Below are positions 1 through 9,182 of a stretch of 45,720 bases of DNA, piece by piece; position 1 is the stretch's first letter, and the number at the start of each line of letters is the position of its first letter. Below the pieces are notes generated by a model, which did not search any database, was not told where the DNA came from, and saw nothing but the letters and a program-made list of their open reading frames with translations. The DNA is from an uncultured Opitutaceae bacterium (lineage in GTDB: Bacteria; Verrucomicrobiota; Verrucomicrobiia; Opitutales; Opitutaceae), in NCBI GenBank assembly GCA_937942145.1, contig CALDFV010000028.1:1-45720 (forward strand), given 5' to 3'. The position numbers and the translations under genes were made by a program.

Positions 1-167
1 TAAAGTGCAGCATTACGTGAGATTTATGCGTGGGAGAGTTGGGTCTAGAGTTTAGGCGCGAGGGGGAGGGGTGATATTTTGTCTTTGTAAGACTGCGCGT
101 CGACAGTTGACTCGGTGTGGAATGATTGGGGCCCGCTTTTCAGTCGGCGGCTCTTTGAGGGGGTAGG

Positions 168-225
168 GAGGACCGGCTCGGTCCTCCGTGTAAGGTCACC
201 ACCCTCTGAGGACCGAGCCGGCCTC
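168..225. repeat. inverted repeat (REP-like hairpin) in the leading gap
   Basis: The left arm at 168-186 and the right arm at 208-225 are near-perfect reverse complements, with one base missing from the right arm, separated by about 21 nt. The left arm is itself palindromic, with 7-bp ends (GAGGACC/GGTCCTC), so it can also fold alone. It lies in the gene-free stretch 1-336, downstream of a sulfatase gene that ends at 337 on the opposite strand. A REP-like intergenic palindrome or a transcription terminator would both fit. I see no coding signal in the rest of 1-336. Confidence 0.6.
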
Positions 226-336
226 TCTGCCTTGTTCTCCGGGTCGACCTGGTAGTTGGCAAGTTGTGTTTCCTGGATCAGTCGATGCAGTGGTATGGGG
301 GCCTTTTTAGGATTCGATAAATAGAAAATAGATGCG

Positions 337-1758
337 CTACTTGTTTTTGAATCGCTTTTCGATTTTTGCTTTGAGTTGGGCGACTACTTCTGGTTGCTGG
401 TCGGCGACGTTGCGGGTTTCACCTTCGAGGGTGCGGTGATCGTAGAGTTCGATGTAGCCATCAGTATGAGCGATCATGCGATGAGTCTCGGTGCGAATGG
501 TATGGCCATAGCCTTTGCTAAAATAACCGAAGGCATCGTGCCCAGGCGCGTTTGGCGATTCGAGTATAGGTTTCAAGGATACGCCATCGGCGTGCTTGGC
601 TTTCGCAATGCCAGAGAGTTCGACAAGAGTCGGAAAAATATCCACTGTCTCGACCATGGCATGGCTTAACTTGCCGGGATTAGGTATGCCTGGATAACTG
701 ATGATGAGTGGTGAGCGGAGGGATTCCTCGAATAGGGAGTGTTTGCCCCATATGGAATGTTCTCCCAGGTGCCATCCGTGGTCGCCCCAAAGGACAACAA
801 TAGTGTTTTCGCGGATACCGAGGGAGTCGAGCTTGTCGAGGGCGCGTCCCACCTGGGCATCGGCATAGCTGACACAGGCCGCGTAGTGTTTGCGGACTTG
901 CAAGGAGTAGTCGGCATTGGTGTTGGGGTCCATGCCATCACGCTTGTACTTGTAAAATTCTCCGGACTTGTGCCAGGTTGTACGACCTTTCGGTTTCTTA
1001 GGGTGAGGTACTTCCGGGAGTTCAGCGTCTGCGTAGAGATCCAGATATTTCTTAGGAGCGCCGAAGGGCAGATGGGGTCGCAGGATTCCGAATGCCAGGA
1101 AGAAAGGCTTGTCGTCTTCCTTGGTTGCGAGGGATTCAAGCTGCTCGATGGCCTGGTCAGAGCTGATGCCATCCGGGTAGATCTGGTCGGGACCTTCATA
1201 AGCTTGAAGGAGATCCATCTGGCTGGCGTCACCGCGAATTTCGCCATGGGCTTGGCCGTGCATCCAGCCTCTGGGGTGTTGCCAGGCGCCCGCTCGAAGC
1301 AGGTGTCGATCCCAGGAATGGGGCATTTCCGGAATGGTTTGATCGTCCCAATCGGGACCGCCGCGGCCACCGGGGTGATGGGACACTTTGCCTACCGAGA
1401 CGGTGCGGTAGCCATTTTGCCGAAACCAAGCGGGCATGCTGGGCGGAGAGGCTTTTGCATTTCTGGCTAGACCCTCTGCCCGATCAAACAAGGCCGCGTT
1501 GCTAGGACCGCCGTAGGTTCCGGTTAATAATGTGTAGCGCGACGCGCCGCAGGTGGGGGCTTGGACGTAATGCTTGTAGAAGGCGCGACCTTCCGCGGCG
1601 AGCCTATCGATATTTGGAGAGTGGATGTAATCGACCCCGTAGCAGTTTAATTCCGGTCGTAAGTCGTCTACGCAAATAAGGAGAACGTTTGGCCTCTTAT
1701 CGGCGGCGAACAGACTAAGCGACGCGATTGCGACTAGTAGGGATAGCAGGTTCTTCAT
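337..1758 (-). CDS. exported sulfatase, iduronate-2-sulfatase-like
   Basis: This is a secreted sulfatase expected to hydrolyse sulfate esters on a glycan. The ATG at 1758 begins a clean signal peptide ([19 protein letters not shown]), giving 473 aa. The open frame reaches back to 1845, but that extension has no signal character and overlaps a gene remnant. Metal-binding acidic residues lie in VDDLRPE (about residues 31-32). The formylglycine site is Cys70 in C-G-A-S-R, a variant of CxPSR typical of iduronate-2-sulfatase-like members. [16 protein letters not shown] near residue 330 is the family's C-terminal active-site loop. The usual length for this group is 450-500 aa. Activation needs a formylglycine-generating enzyme, which is not in the window. 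Substrate is inferred only from the subfamily. No Shine-Dalgarno sequence is obvious before the chosen start. Confidence 0.9.
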   Translation of the reverse strand: MKNLLSLLVAIASLSLFAADKRPNVLLICVDDLRPELNCYGVDYIHSPNIDRLAAEGRAFYKHYVQAPTCGASRYTLLTGTYGGPSNAALFDRAEGLARNAKASPPSMPAWFRQNGYRTVSVGKVSHHPGGRGGPDWDDQTIPEMPHSWDRHLLRAGAWQHPRGWMHGQAHGEIRGDASQMDLLQAYEGPDQIYPDGISSDQAIEQLESLATKEDDKPFFLAFGILRPHLPFGAPKKYLDLYADAELPEVPHPKKPKGRTTWHKSGEFYKYKRDGMDPNTNADYSLQVRKHYAACVSYADAQVGRALDKLDSLGIRENTIVVLWGDHGWHLGEHSIWGKHSLFEESLRSPLIISYPGIPNPGKLSHAMVETVDIFPTLVELSGIAKAKHADGVSLKPILESPNAPGHDAFGYFSKGYGHTIRTETHRMIAHTDGYIELYDHRTLEGETRNVADQQPEVVAQLKAKIEKRFKNK

Positions 1759-1783
1759 TGAAAAGGAGCATTTGGAAGTGGAA

Positions 1784-2104
1784 TCACATTTCAAGCCTGT
1801 ATGCCGGACGTACTCGTTTTGGGTGAATCGTGATGAACGGAACACTAGCCGATAAATATCGATTTTGCTGGATTCGCTTCCCGCGACGGTCTTTGCCGAC
1901 TTTGGTTCGCTTGGATACTCCGGCTACGGAGACTTTGACGGAGGCTCCCGGCTCGCCCCAGCCCCATACTGGGACCGGCATCTCGCGTTGCAAAACCATG
2001 TGCTCGGAAAACGGGGAGGCCAGCTCTAGCTGTGACGTTTCAGCTTGGACCTGAAGAGCCAATAACAGAGTGGTTAGGGCCCTGCAGAAATTCTTTAGTA
2101 GCAT
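1784..2104 (-). pseudogene. N-terminal remnant of a sialate O-acetylesterase-like gene
   Basis: From the ATG at 2104 the frame gives a signal peptide (MLLKNFCRALTTLLLALQVQA) and then LASPFSEHMVLQRE followed by [19 protein letters not shown]. That is the characteristic beginning of bacterial sialate (9-O) acetylesterases. After about 75 residues the similarity stops in a basic stretch and the frame ends at 1784. A whole family member is about 450-650 aa, so the SGNH hydrolase domain is missing. The sequence then runs straight into the start region of the sulfatase at 1758. This looks like a deletion that left the first sixth of the gene. A short stand-alone protein is unlikely. The family identification is from memory of the N-terminal motif. 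Confidence 0.7.
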
Positions 2105-2282
2105 TTCGGTACTCTTTGGTAATGAAGAGAAATTGCAAGTAACTCCCCGTTCTGACTGCCGCTCTGCCAAGAACTAGTTTGTGACATTAGAATTGGTTCT
2201 GACCGCGATTGTAAAGGATTGGAGGATACGATAAGCTTGCCCATTGACCCCAGTGAATGTTGTGCCATAGAGTTCCGTTCCA

Positions 2283-3614
2283 GTGAAGAAATTGACCATT
2301 CCACTAATAGTCCTCGTCGCAAATCTGGTTTTTGCTGAGCCGACGGATTTTGATCGGCGGTCGTTTCACGCTCCGCCCAAGCCCCTCTCGCCTGAGGCGG
2401 TGACTGAAGACTGGCCGCGGTTTTTGGGTCCGCGGCATGATCTGCACTCCAGGGAAACCAAGCTGCTTAAGTCCTGGCCGGCGGACGGGCCTAATCGCGT
2501 CTGGGAAGTAGAGCGAGGAAACGGGCATGCGCCCGCGGTCGTCTCGGGCAACTACTTGGTCATGATCCATGAGTTGAATGGGCGTGAGACGATTGAATGC
2601 CTAGAGCCAGAAACGGGGAAGCGGCATTGGATACACGACTATCCAGTTGAATTGGGTTCCAGTTACGGAATTGCGGACGCGCCGCGTTCTGGACCGGTTA
2701 TCCATGGAGAGCTCGTTTTCACAGTTGGAGTGAGGGGTGACCTGATCTGTTTTGACTTGGAGACAGGTGATGTGGTTTGGAGCAGGAATCTAGACGAAGC
2801 GTATGGACCGGCTCCGCTCTTTTTTGGTCGAGGAAGCTGTCCGGTGGTCCATAGGGAACAGCTGATCGTCAATGTTGGGGGTCAGATGTGTGTCGCCAGT
2901 TTTCACATAAGAACCGGAAAGTTGCTCTGGAAAATGGAGCATGAATGGCATGCGAGTTATGCGTCGCCTGTTCCAGCGATGCTTCACGGTGAGGATCGGG
3001 TTCTCGTATTTGCGGGGGGGATGGTTCGTCCTCCCACAGGGGGACTGTTGAGTATCGATCCGGATACGGGGGCCCTAGACTCCGATTTTCCTTGGAGAGC
3101 TCGAATGTATGCCTCGGTCAATGCCGCCTCACCCGTGGTCGTGGGTAACTCGGTCTTCATTACGGAGGGATACTCCGAAGGCGGGGCGCTAATCGATTTT
3201 GCACCGGATGGTTCTTCAACCCTTCGCTGGAAGGCGGATCGCTTTGGGGGTCAATTCACAACACCGATTGCCCATGAAGGTTATCTTTATGGTGTCGACG
3301 GTACTGCTGGCACGGAAGTGGTATGCTATGAGATAGCGTCAGGTCGCGAGATGTGGCGTGACGGGATTGATCTCAAGGACGCGCGGCTGGGAAGGGCCAG
3401 CCTGCTTCGGGTCGATGGCGCATTCCTTTGTATTGGCGGGCAGGGTACGTTGCTTTGGCTTGACCTGAATTCTACAGGGGCCAAAATTTTGGCGGAAGCG
3501 CAGTTGTTTCAGGCCCCGGAGACATGGGGAGTTCCGACCGTGAATCGCGGCTTGCTCTTTGTGAACCAGAACGCCACGGGGTCGCGTCTGATTTGCTACG
3601 ACTTGCGAAAGTAA
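2283..3614 (+). CDS. exported PQQ-like beta-propeller protein
   Basis: The protein has 443 aa and starts at a GTG codon. It has a short signal peptide (MKKLTIPLIVLVANLVFA) followed by WPRFLGP, the usual opening of this family, with repeated blades. Blade motifs of the type 'xLDPxTGxxxW' recur: ECLEPETGKRHW, CFDLETGDVVW, SFHIRTGKLLW and CYEIASGREMW. These match the PQQ/BamB-like WD-type fold. There is no haem CxxCH motif and no disulphide Cys-Cys of true quinoprotein alcohol dehydrogenases, so PQQ binding is doubtful. It is more likely a structural, scaffold or binding propeller. Three similar genes and one remnant lie elsewhere in the window. It converges with the arylsulfatase gene ending at 3686. 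The exact role is unknown. Confidence 0.85.
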   Translation: MKKLTIPLIVLVANLVFAEPTDFDRRSFHAPPKPLSPEAVTEDWPRFLGPRHDLHSRETKLLKSWPADGPNRVWEVERGNGHAPAVVSGNYLVMIHELNGRETIECLEPETGKRHWIHDYPVELGSSYGIADAPRSGPVIHGELVFTVGVRGDLICFDLETGDVVWSRNLDEAYGPAPLFFGRGSCPVVHREQLIVNVGGQMCVASFHIRTGKLLWKMEHEWHASYASPVPAMLHGEDRVLVFAGGMVRPPTGGLLSIDPDTGALDSDFPWRARMYASVNAASPVVVGNSVFITEGYSEGGALIDFAPDGSSTLRWKADRFGGQFTTPIAHEGYLYGVDGTAGTEVVCYEIASGREMWRDGIDLKDARLGRASLLRVDGAFLCIGGQGTLLWLDLNSTGAKILAEAQLFQAPETWGVPTVNRGLLFVNQNATGSRLICYDLRK

Positions 3615-3685
3615 AAGGGCATCACTCACCACAAGGGCAACATTTCCCGTTGGCGCCTAAATAGTAATCCTGAATTTCTTAAAAC

Positions 3686-5044
3686 TTAGTTGGATTGCCC
3701 ATGCCCAACACTTCCCGGCCCCCAAAGAGGTGTGACCAGCTCCGATTCCCAAGCTTCCATTTTAGCCAAGAGTTGCTTGAGGACCTTTGGGTTTTTTGAG
3801 GCCAAATTTTGGGTCTCTCCAATGTCGGTGCTTAAATCGTAGAGCTCAGGCGTATTGTCCGAGGTATTACGCGCGAGCAATTTCCATTTTCCTTCTTGCA
3901 ACGCGATAGGACCGTTGAGGCCACTTCTGCGCCAATATAACGTACGCTTGGGAAAACGGCTTTCCAATTTATTAAACAAAGGCAAGAGGCTGGCGCCGTC
4001 TAAGGCCCATTCGGGATCAACCTTTTCACCTCCTGCTTCAAATATCGTCGGCAATATGTCCATTGTGATAACGGGGGTTGTGATAACTGATCCCGGTTCA
4101 ATGACTCCGGGCCATGACATCGCCCAAGGAACACGGATACCGCCTTCGTAGAGACTCCCCTTGTGTCCTCGTAATGGGTAATTGCTTGTGGAGTCCTTGC
4201 CGCCAGGACCTCCATTGTCATTCGTGAAAATCACGATAGTATTATCGTTCAAGCCATTGTTTTGAATCGTTGCTAAAACTTTTCCCACATTGTGGTCCAT
4301 CGCCACAATCAGGCCAGCGTAGTTCCTGCGCGCGTCATGCTTGATATGCGCTATGCGTTCTGCATCGTAGCTCCCTTTGCGAGGCTCGAGCGGTCCATGT
4401 GGAGCCGTGAACGATACAAAGAGATAAAAAGGGTCTTGTTTGTTCTGCTCGATGAAGTCGCATGCGGCATCTCCAAGTCGATCTGTCACGTATCCTGATT
4501 CTGGGGTCGCCATACCATCGATTTGCAGGACTCTATCGCGATGTGGTTTAGCATAGGGGTAATAGCTCCGCGAACCCTGAAGGAGTCCGAAAAAGTGGTC
4601 GTACCCACGGCGATTGGGATGGAATTCAACGGGATAGCCTAAGTGCCATTTACCGATGAGGGCGGTTTTGTAGCCAATTTTTTGCAGTCGTTTGACTCCA
4701 AAAGTCTCTTTCAATGGAAGCCCTGATTGGGTGCCCGGAGGTAAATTGGTCTCATGACCAAACCGCTCCTGATAGCGCCCCGTCATCATTCCTGCTCTAG
4801 AAGGGGAGCATACGGCACCCGTTACATAAGCTTGCGTAAAACGCGCTCCCGCTTTCGCAATACTATCAATATGAGGGGTTAGCTGAGCCATATCGGGTTG
4901 GACGCTTTCTTGAAATCCAAAGTCGGCGTATCCGGAATCATCAGCGAAGAGAACTACCACATTGGGTTTTTCAGCGGCATTGCCGACAACGGCATAAATG
5001 GGAATTCCGAAAAAATGGAATAGCTTTTTGTAGAATGAGCTCAT
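3686..5044 (-). CDS. exported arylsulfatase (sulfatase family S1)
   Basis: This 452-aa protein has a hydrophobic leader ending near NAA and then EKPNVVVLFADD, the first metal-binding block (Asp35, Asp36). Cys79 in C-S-P-S-R is the residue converted to formylglycine. GKWHLGYPVEFHPNRRGYDHFFG and FTNDNGGPGG follow in the expected order. These are the substrate and metal loops of arylsulfatase A-like enzymes. The length is normal and nothing is missing. It should remove sulfate from a sugar or aromatic ester in the periplasm or outside the cell. It points toward the propeller gene at 2283-3614 and is divergent from the amidohydrolase operon at 5281, with 236 nt between them that could hold both promoters. 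The exact substrate cannot be read from the sequence. Confidence 0.92.
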   Translation of the reverse strand: MSSFYKKLFHFFGIPIYAVVGNAAEKPNVVVLFADDSGYADFGFQESVQPDMAQLTPHIDSIAKAGARFTQAYVTGAVCSPSRAGMMTGRYQERFGHETNLPPGTQSGLPLKETFGVKRLQKIGYKTALIGKWHLGYPVEFHPNRRGYDHFFGLLQGSRSYYPYAKPHRDRVLQIDGMATPESGYVTDRLGDAACDFIEQNKQDPFYLFVSFTAPHGPLEPRKGSYDAERIAHIKHDARRNYAGLIVAMDHNVGKVLATIQNNGLNDNTIVIFTNDNGGPGGKDSTSNYPLRGHKGSLYEGGIRVPWAMSWPGVIEPGSVITTPVITMDILPTIFEAGGEKVDPEWALDGASLLPLFNKLESRFPKRTLYWRRSGLNGPIALQEGKWKLLARNTSDNTPELYDLSTDIGETQNLASKNPKVLKQLLAKMEAWESELVTPLWGPGSVGHGQSN

Positions 5045-5280
5045 GGTTAGGGTTTGGGCGATGGGCTATTTGTGTTCGAAGGAGAAAGGGTAGAGGGGAC
5101 TCGATCGACTTTCTGCCAGAATGCCGAACTCTCGTTTGATCAGATCACGGCGGTGGGGTCGAGCGGTAAACACGTTCTTGGGGAAATTCTAGAGAGTAGA
5201 CATAGGCCTAGTTTTCGTCTGGATTAGCGAAGCCTTGCAAATTGAGGGGAAACAGGATTAATAGATGATTCTTCTTTCTT

Positions 5281-6630
5281 ATGCATTGCCTTAGTCCTCC
5301 TGAAAAAGTCCTTTCCACGTGGCTTAGTCTCCGAAGCGTTTGCCTTCTGGTTTTAATGTCGTTAGGTTTTTCACTCGCTTGTAACGCTCAGAGTTACGAC
5401 CTCTTGCTTAAAGGGGGCCACGTGATTGATCCGAAAAGTGGTCGTAGCGCGTCACTCGATGTAGCGATTCAAGGAGATCGTATCGCCGCGGTTGCTGAGT
5501 CAATTTCAGCCAGCGACGCGCGAAGCGTCGTTGATGCGACTGGTCTGTATGTGACACCCGGTTTGATCGATTTACATGCCCATCTGTACTGGGGCACGAA
5601 TAATGGGACTGCATGGGCAAACAGCTTCAGCGCGCTGCCACCCGATGGATTTACGCTTCAGTACGGGGTGACAACCGCGGTGGATGCCGGTGGCTCTGGT
5701 TGGAGGGATTTTGAAACGTTCAAGGAGCAGACAATTGACAATTCCAAGACGCGGGTGAAAGCCTTTCTCAATATCGTGGGAGGAGGAATGAGGGGAGACC
5801 CTGAAGAACAGGACTTGGCGGACATGGACGCCAAGCTCGCGGCCATGAAGGTTTACGAATTCCCAGAGTATATTGTGGGAATAAAGGTGGCTCACTACAA
5901 AGGGCCCGACTGGACTCCGGTTCGTCGCGCAGTGGAGGCGGGCCAATGGGCGAAGGTGCCGGTTATGGTAGACTTTGGGCGGTCGCAGCCGACTCTGTCG
6001 ATCGAGCAGCTGTTTCTGAAAGAACTTAATCCGGGTGACATTTTTACCCATTGTTTTGCGGATGCGCTGGGACGGGAATCCCTTGTCGATCGATCTGGGC
6101 TGCTGAAGCCTTTCGTCATGAAGGCGATTGATCGAGGCATCATCATGGATGTGGGGCATGGTGGCGGAAGTTTTCGCTGGAACGTGGCCGTAGCCGCCTT
6201 GGAACAAGGAATGCGTCCCCAGACTATTAGTACGGACTTACATGCGGGTAGTATGAATCGAGGCATGAAGAACCAGCTCAATGTCATGTCCAAGCTTCTG
6301 AACCTTGGCATGAACCTAGATGAAGTGATTGAGGCCTCAAGTTGGAAGCCAGCCCAAGTTATCAGCATCGATGAGGATCTCGGTCACTTGAGCGTTGGAG
6401 CTTTGGCGGATGTCGCTGTTTTGCGGAGACAAGAGGGCGATTTCGGGTTTGTTGATGTGGCGGGAACGCGTTATGATGGAAAATACAATCTAGAATGCGA
6501 GCTGACGATTCTTGGCGGTGAAGTCGTGTGGGACCGGAACGGTCTCGCCAGTCCGGCTTGGGATGAAGTGAAACTGCCGCCTTCACCAGGGCGTCCCGAA
6601 GTGCAACCTTTTATTAATCCACCCAAATGA
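5281..6630 (+). CDS. exported amidohydrolase/deacetylase-family metallohydrolase
   Basis: This protein of 449 aa has a signal peptide (hydrophobic core about 20-33, possible cleavage after CNAQ). The amidohydrolase body starts at YDLLLKGGHVIDPKSGR. Metal ligands are visible as H99-x-H101 in DLHAH, then THCF, DVGHGGG and STDLHAG. The C-terminal small domain carries LGHLSVGALADVAVL, as in dihydroorotase-like enzymes. It resembles the amidohydrolase family that, in D-glucosaminate-type loci, accompanies a SelA/DgaE-like PLP enzyme, and that is what lies two genes downstream. Its last codons overlap the next gene by 4 nt (ATGA), indicating translational coupling. Expected role: hydrolysis of a cyclic or N-acyl amide in the periplasm. 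The substrate is unknown. Confidence 0.85.
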   Translation: MHCLSPPEKVLSTWLSLRSVCLLVLMSLGFSLACNAQSYDLLLKGGHVIDPKSGRSASLDVAIQGDRIAAVAESISASDARSVVDATGLYVTPGLIDLHAHLYWGTNNGTAWANSFSALPPDGFTLQYGVTTAVDAGGSGWRDFETFKEQTIDNSKTRVKAFLNIVGGGMRGDPEEQDLADMDAKLAAMKVYEFPEYIVGIKVAHYKGPDWTPVRRAVEAGQWAKVPVMVDFGRSQPTLSIEQLFLKELNPGDIFTHCFADALGRESLVDRSGLLKPFVMKAIDRGIIMDVGHGGGSFRWNVAVAALEQGMRPQTISTDLHAGSMNRGMKNQLNVMSKLLNLGMNLDEVIEASSWKPAQVISIDEDLGHLSVGALADVAVLRRQEGDFGFVDVAGTRYDGKYNLECELTILGGEVVWDRNGLASPAWDEVKLPPSPGRPEVQPFINPPK

Positions 6631-7190
6631 AATACAAACGAATCGATTCTCTCATTGGTTTAATCTGCCTTTATCTTGTTTCTACGCTTGGCATTGCCCA
6701 GAGCTTGATCGCAGCGCAGAATCCTGGATACGAGGCGAAAGCGAGAAGCCTCGGCATAGAATTCAATACGGCAGCCAAGCCGAACGATCACTTTGTTCCG
6801 GCCGTGACGACTGGGAACCTCGTTTTCCTTTCCGGACATGGACCTCGGAAACCGGAGGGGGGAGCCGTCCAGGGAAAAGTGGGCCGAGACTTGACGATCG
6901 AAGAAGGGAAGGAGGCGGCTCGTTTGACGATGATTGCTCTCTTGTCATCGCTGCGGAACGAGATTGGAAGCCTCGACCGTATCCGCCGCATCGTGAAGGT
7001 TCACGGGATGGTAAACTGTCCGACAGAGTTCACCCAGCAGCCAGCAGTGATGAATGGGGCCACCGCGGTGCTGACTTCGATCTTTGGAGATGCGGGAAAA
7101 CCAGCCCGGGCTGCGGTTGGAATGGGATCGCTGCCCAACAACATAGCGGTTGAAATTGAGATGATTGTGGAAATTTCGCCGGAGCAATAA
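6627..7190 (+). CDS. exported RidA-family (YjgF/YER057c/UK114) protein
   Basis: The 187-aa protein starts inside the ATGA overlap with the amidohydrolase. The first 30 residues form a signal peptide (hydrophobic core about 9-22). The remainder is a RidA-type chorismate-mutase-like fold: NLVFLSGHGPR, GKVGRDLTIEEGKEAARLT, VKVHGMVNC, and PARAAVGMGSLPNNIAVEIEMIVEI at the end. The Arg in PAR corresponds to the catalytic arginine of RidA, and the closing EIE is conserved. RidA proteins hydrolyse reactive enamine/imine intermediates released by PLP enzymes. The next gene, 3 nt downstream, is a PLP enzyme, which fits. Classical RidA is cytosolic and about 128 aa, so the extra length is the leader plus an N-terminal extension. 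Confidence 0.9.
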   Translation: MKYKRIDSLIGLICLYLVSTLGIAQSLIAAQNPGYEAKARSLGIEFNTAAKPNDHFVPAVTTGNLVFLSGHGPRKPEGGAVQGKVGRDLTIEEGKEAARLTMIALLSSLRNEIGSLDRIRRIVKVHGMVNCPTEFTQQPAVMNGATAVLTSIFGDAGKPARAAVGMGSLPNNIAVEIEMIVEISPEQ

Positions 7191-7193
7191 TCT

Positions 7194-8417
7194 ATGCTGA
7201 GCCGAAGGAAACTGATTAAACGCCTTTCGAGTCTCCCGCTTGTGGGTGGTTTTGTCTCGGGAGGGTTCCTGGCGACTGGATCGGCTCGAGCGGCGGAGAC
7301 CGCTGTACGCGACTATTTCGGAGAACTCGGAGTCCGGCCAGTGATTAATGCGGCCGGTGCCTACACGACTCTCACCGCAAGTATAATGCCGGATGAAGTG
7401 CTGGACGCCTATCGTCAAACCGCTGGGGAGTACGTATCCTATAATGAGTTACACGATGCAGTGGGAGAGAAGATCGCAGAACTGGTCGGCTGTGAAGCCG
7501 CGATGGTAACGGCCGGAGCGGCATCGGCTATGACCCTGGCGACCGCTGGAGTTTTGACCGGTTTAGACGAAGGAAAAGCCAAACGAATTCCGATCGATTT
7601 GAGCGGAATGAAGCAAGAAGTCATTGTTCAGAAAGCCCATATCGTGGGGTATACCCATGCCATTATCAATTGCGGGGTAAAATTAATAGTCGTGGAAAGT
7701 GAGCAGGCGTTGAGAGATGCGATCAGTGATCGTACGGCCATGTTGTATTTCACCGATGAGCATAGTCTGGATGGACCGGTCGGGCACGAGGCGTTCGTCG
7801 CTTTGGGGAAGGAACATGGAATCCCCACTTTTATCGACGCGGCGGCTTCGATTCCGCCTAAAGAAAACATTTCGAAATTCACCAATATGGGATTTGATCT
7901 GGTTGCCATCTCGGGCGGTAAGGCGATTCGAGGGCCTCAAAGCGCCGGTCTTCTGATGGGAAGAAAAGACCTGGTAGCGGCAGCCCGTTTCAACGGCCCC
8001 CCAACGTCTGACCGGATAGGTCGAGGGATGAAGGTGAACAAGGAGGAGCTCGTGGCAATGTGGATAGCGGTAGAGCGATTCATGAAGTCGGATTACGACA
8101 AGGAATACGAAACTTGGAAGACGCAAGTGGATTGGCTCAAAGATCAGCTGTCCCCAATTGAGGGCCTAGCGGCTGAAAGCATCATTCCCCAGAGTCCGAA
8201 TACGGTGCCGACCTTGCAGTTGACGCTTCAATCGGGCAGATTTTCTACGACGGGATATGAGATCCAAAAAGCGCTTCTTGAGGGCTCGCCTTCGGTTGCG
8301 GTGGCGCGGCCACGAGAAGATGGCTTTAATCTAACCACTTGGATGATGAAGCCCCAGTACTTAGCGACCGTTGCGATACGCGTAAAAGAGGAGTTGTTGA
8401 AAGCTAGGATAAGCTAG
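7194..8417 (+). CDS. Tat-exported SelA/DgaE-like PLP-dependent enzyme
   Basis: This is a 407-aa fold-type I PLP enzyme of the SelA-like/D-glucosaminate-6-phosphate ammonia-lyase group. It begins MLSRRKLIKR with a hydrophobic stretch and ARAAE, a good twin-arginine signal that suits a cofactor-loaded protein. GVRPVINAAGAYTTL is the family's N-terminal signature. Asp215 in FIDAAAS should pair with the pyridine ring, and Lys243 in ISGGKAIRGPQ is the Schiff-base lysine. A GGAG box lies about 11 nt before the ATG. True SelA is longer and works on tRNA in the cytoplasm, so selenium transfer is ruled out by the export signal. Likely chemistry is beta-elimination of an amino sugar acid or amino acid, releasing an enamine for the RidA partner. 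This is inferred from the family and operon. Confidence 0.85.
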   Translation: MLSRRKLIKRLSSLPLVGGFVSGGFLATGSARAAETAVRDYFGELGVRPVINAAGAYTTLTASIMPDEVLDAYRQTAGEYVSYNELHDAVGEKIAELVGCEAAMVTAGAASAMTLATAGVLTGLDEGKAKRIPIDLSGMKQEVIVQKAHIVGYTHAIINCGVKLIVVESEQALRDAISDRTAMLYFTDEHSLDGPVGHEAFVALGKEHGIPTFIDAAASIPPKENISKFTNMGFDLVAISGGKAIRGPQSAGLLMGRKDLVAAARFNGPPTSDRIGRGMKVNKEELVAMWIAVERFMKSDYDKEYETWKTQVDWLKDQLSPIEGLAAESIIPQSPNTVPTLQLTLQSGRFSTTGYEIQKALLEGSPSVAVARPREDGFNLTTWMMKPQYLATVAIRVKEELLKARIS

Positions 8418-8502
8418 TCGATTCAGGCGGGGAAGCGACGGCCCCACACGTACTCAAAAGGGAAGCAGTTCCGCTTCTCGATCGCCAATCGAAATACCTT
8501 GA

Positions 8503-9000
8503 GCTGAGAAGTATTGGCGTGTAACCGCTTCCGCTGCTATCGCGAATGACATTGCAGTGATTCCCTATGCTCGTGGAAACTCGATTGCCGGCATTAAGCT
8601 TGATAGCGGTACTTCCAGTGAGAGCTGGCTCTGGAAACGGGATGGATTGGGAAGCGACTCCTCAACGCCGATCATCAGTGACGGGCGAGTAATTATCCTT
8701 AAATACAGTGGACCGACGAGTGGCCGTGTCACTTGTTTGGACATACACAGTGGCGAGACCATCTGGGAATCGAATTTGCCCAAGTCCGCTAAGATTTTTT
8801 ATGCCTCTCCTGTTCTCGCGAACGATATAATGCGCGTTGCTCGCGAAGACGGAAATATTTTCACCGTTCGTGTTACTGATAAAGGTCTCGCCGATGTAAA
8901 AGAGTATCCACTACTTGAATCCATGATCGCTTCACCCATTGCGGTGAATGGAAAACTGCTCGTCCGCAGTGATCAGCATTTGTATTGCCTCGCTGATTGA
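8503..9000 (+). pseudogene. C-terminal remnant of a PQQ-like beta-propeller gene
   Basis: An open frame follows a stop at 8500-8502. It encodes KYWRVTASAAIANDIAVIPYARG and then blade-like segments (LDSGTSSESWLWKRDG, CLDIHSGETIWESNLP, YASPVLANDIMRVAREDGNIF), ending HLYCLAD. This matches the last two to three blades of the propeller proteins found intact at 13695 and 31240. The only internal start is a GTG at 8557 inside a blade, and there is no signal peptide. The first two thirds of the gene are gone, and the preceding sequence (8418-8500) has no recognisable propeller reading. A truncated dead gene is the simplest view. Confidence 0.75.
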
Positions 9001-9096
9001 GAACTCGGTCGGGTAGGACGAGATCCTTCAGCGACGGAGCGCATGGGCGTCAACTTATCAGAAAATCGTCTTACGGAGAGGAGATTACAAAGCAAT

Positions 9097-9130
9097 ACCA
9101 CGCCGCCTTGCGTCGTAGCTACGACGAGAC
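9097..9130 (-). repeat. intergenic repeat, family D, copy 1
   Basis: A 34-nt segment beginning ACCACGCCGCCTTGCG closely matches, in reverse complement, the segment at 10905-10937, with about three mismatches. The repeat contains the palindromic core GTCGTAGCTACGAC. The two copies flank the sulfatase gene 9300-10685 in opposite orientation. A further short palindrome (ACGACG/CGTCGT) follows at 9121-9138. It is probably a REP-like element. Confidence 0.6.
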
Positions 9131-9182
9131 ATCGTCGTGGAACCTGCAATAAATCCCAAAACTAGAGTTAAGTTGACGCCTA

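Noticed and set aside
739-1470. A 243-codon plus-strand open frame opposite the first sulfatase
   Set aside because: It lies entirely antisense to a sulfatase with a complete active site. The translation has no family motif or leader, so it is a shadow of the codon bias on the other strand.
7194-8417. Selenocysteine synthase (SelA)
   Set aside because: The protein carries a Tat leader, is shorter than SelA and is in an operon with amidohydrolase and RidA genes, with no SelB or selenocysteine tRNA in sight.
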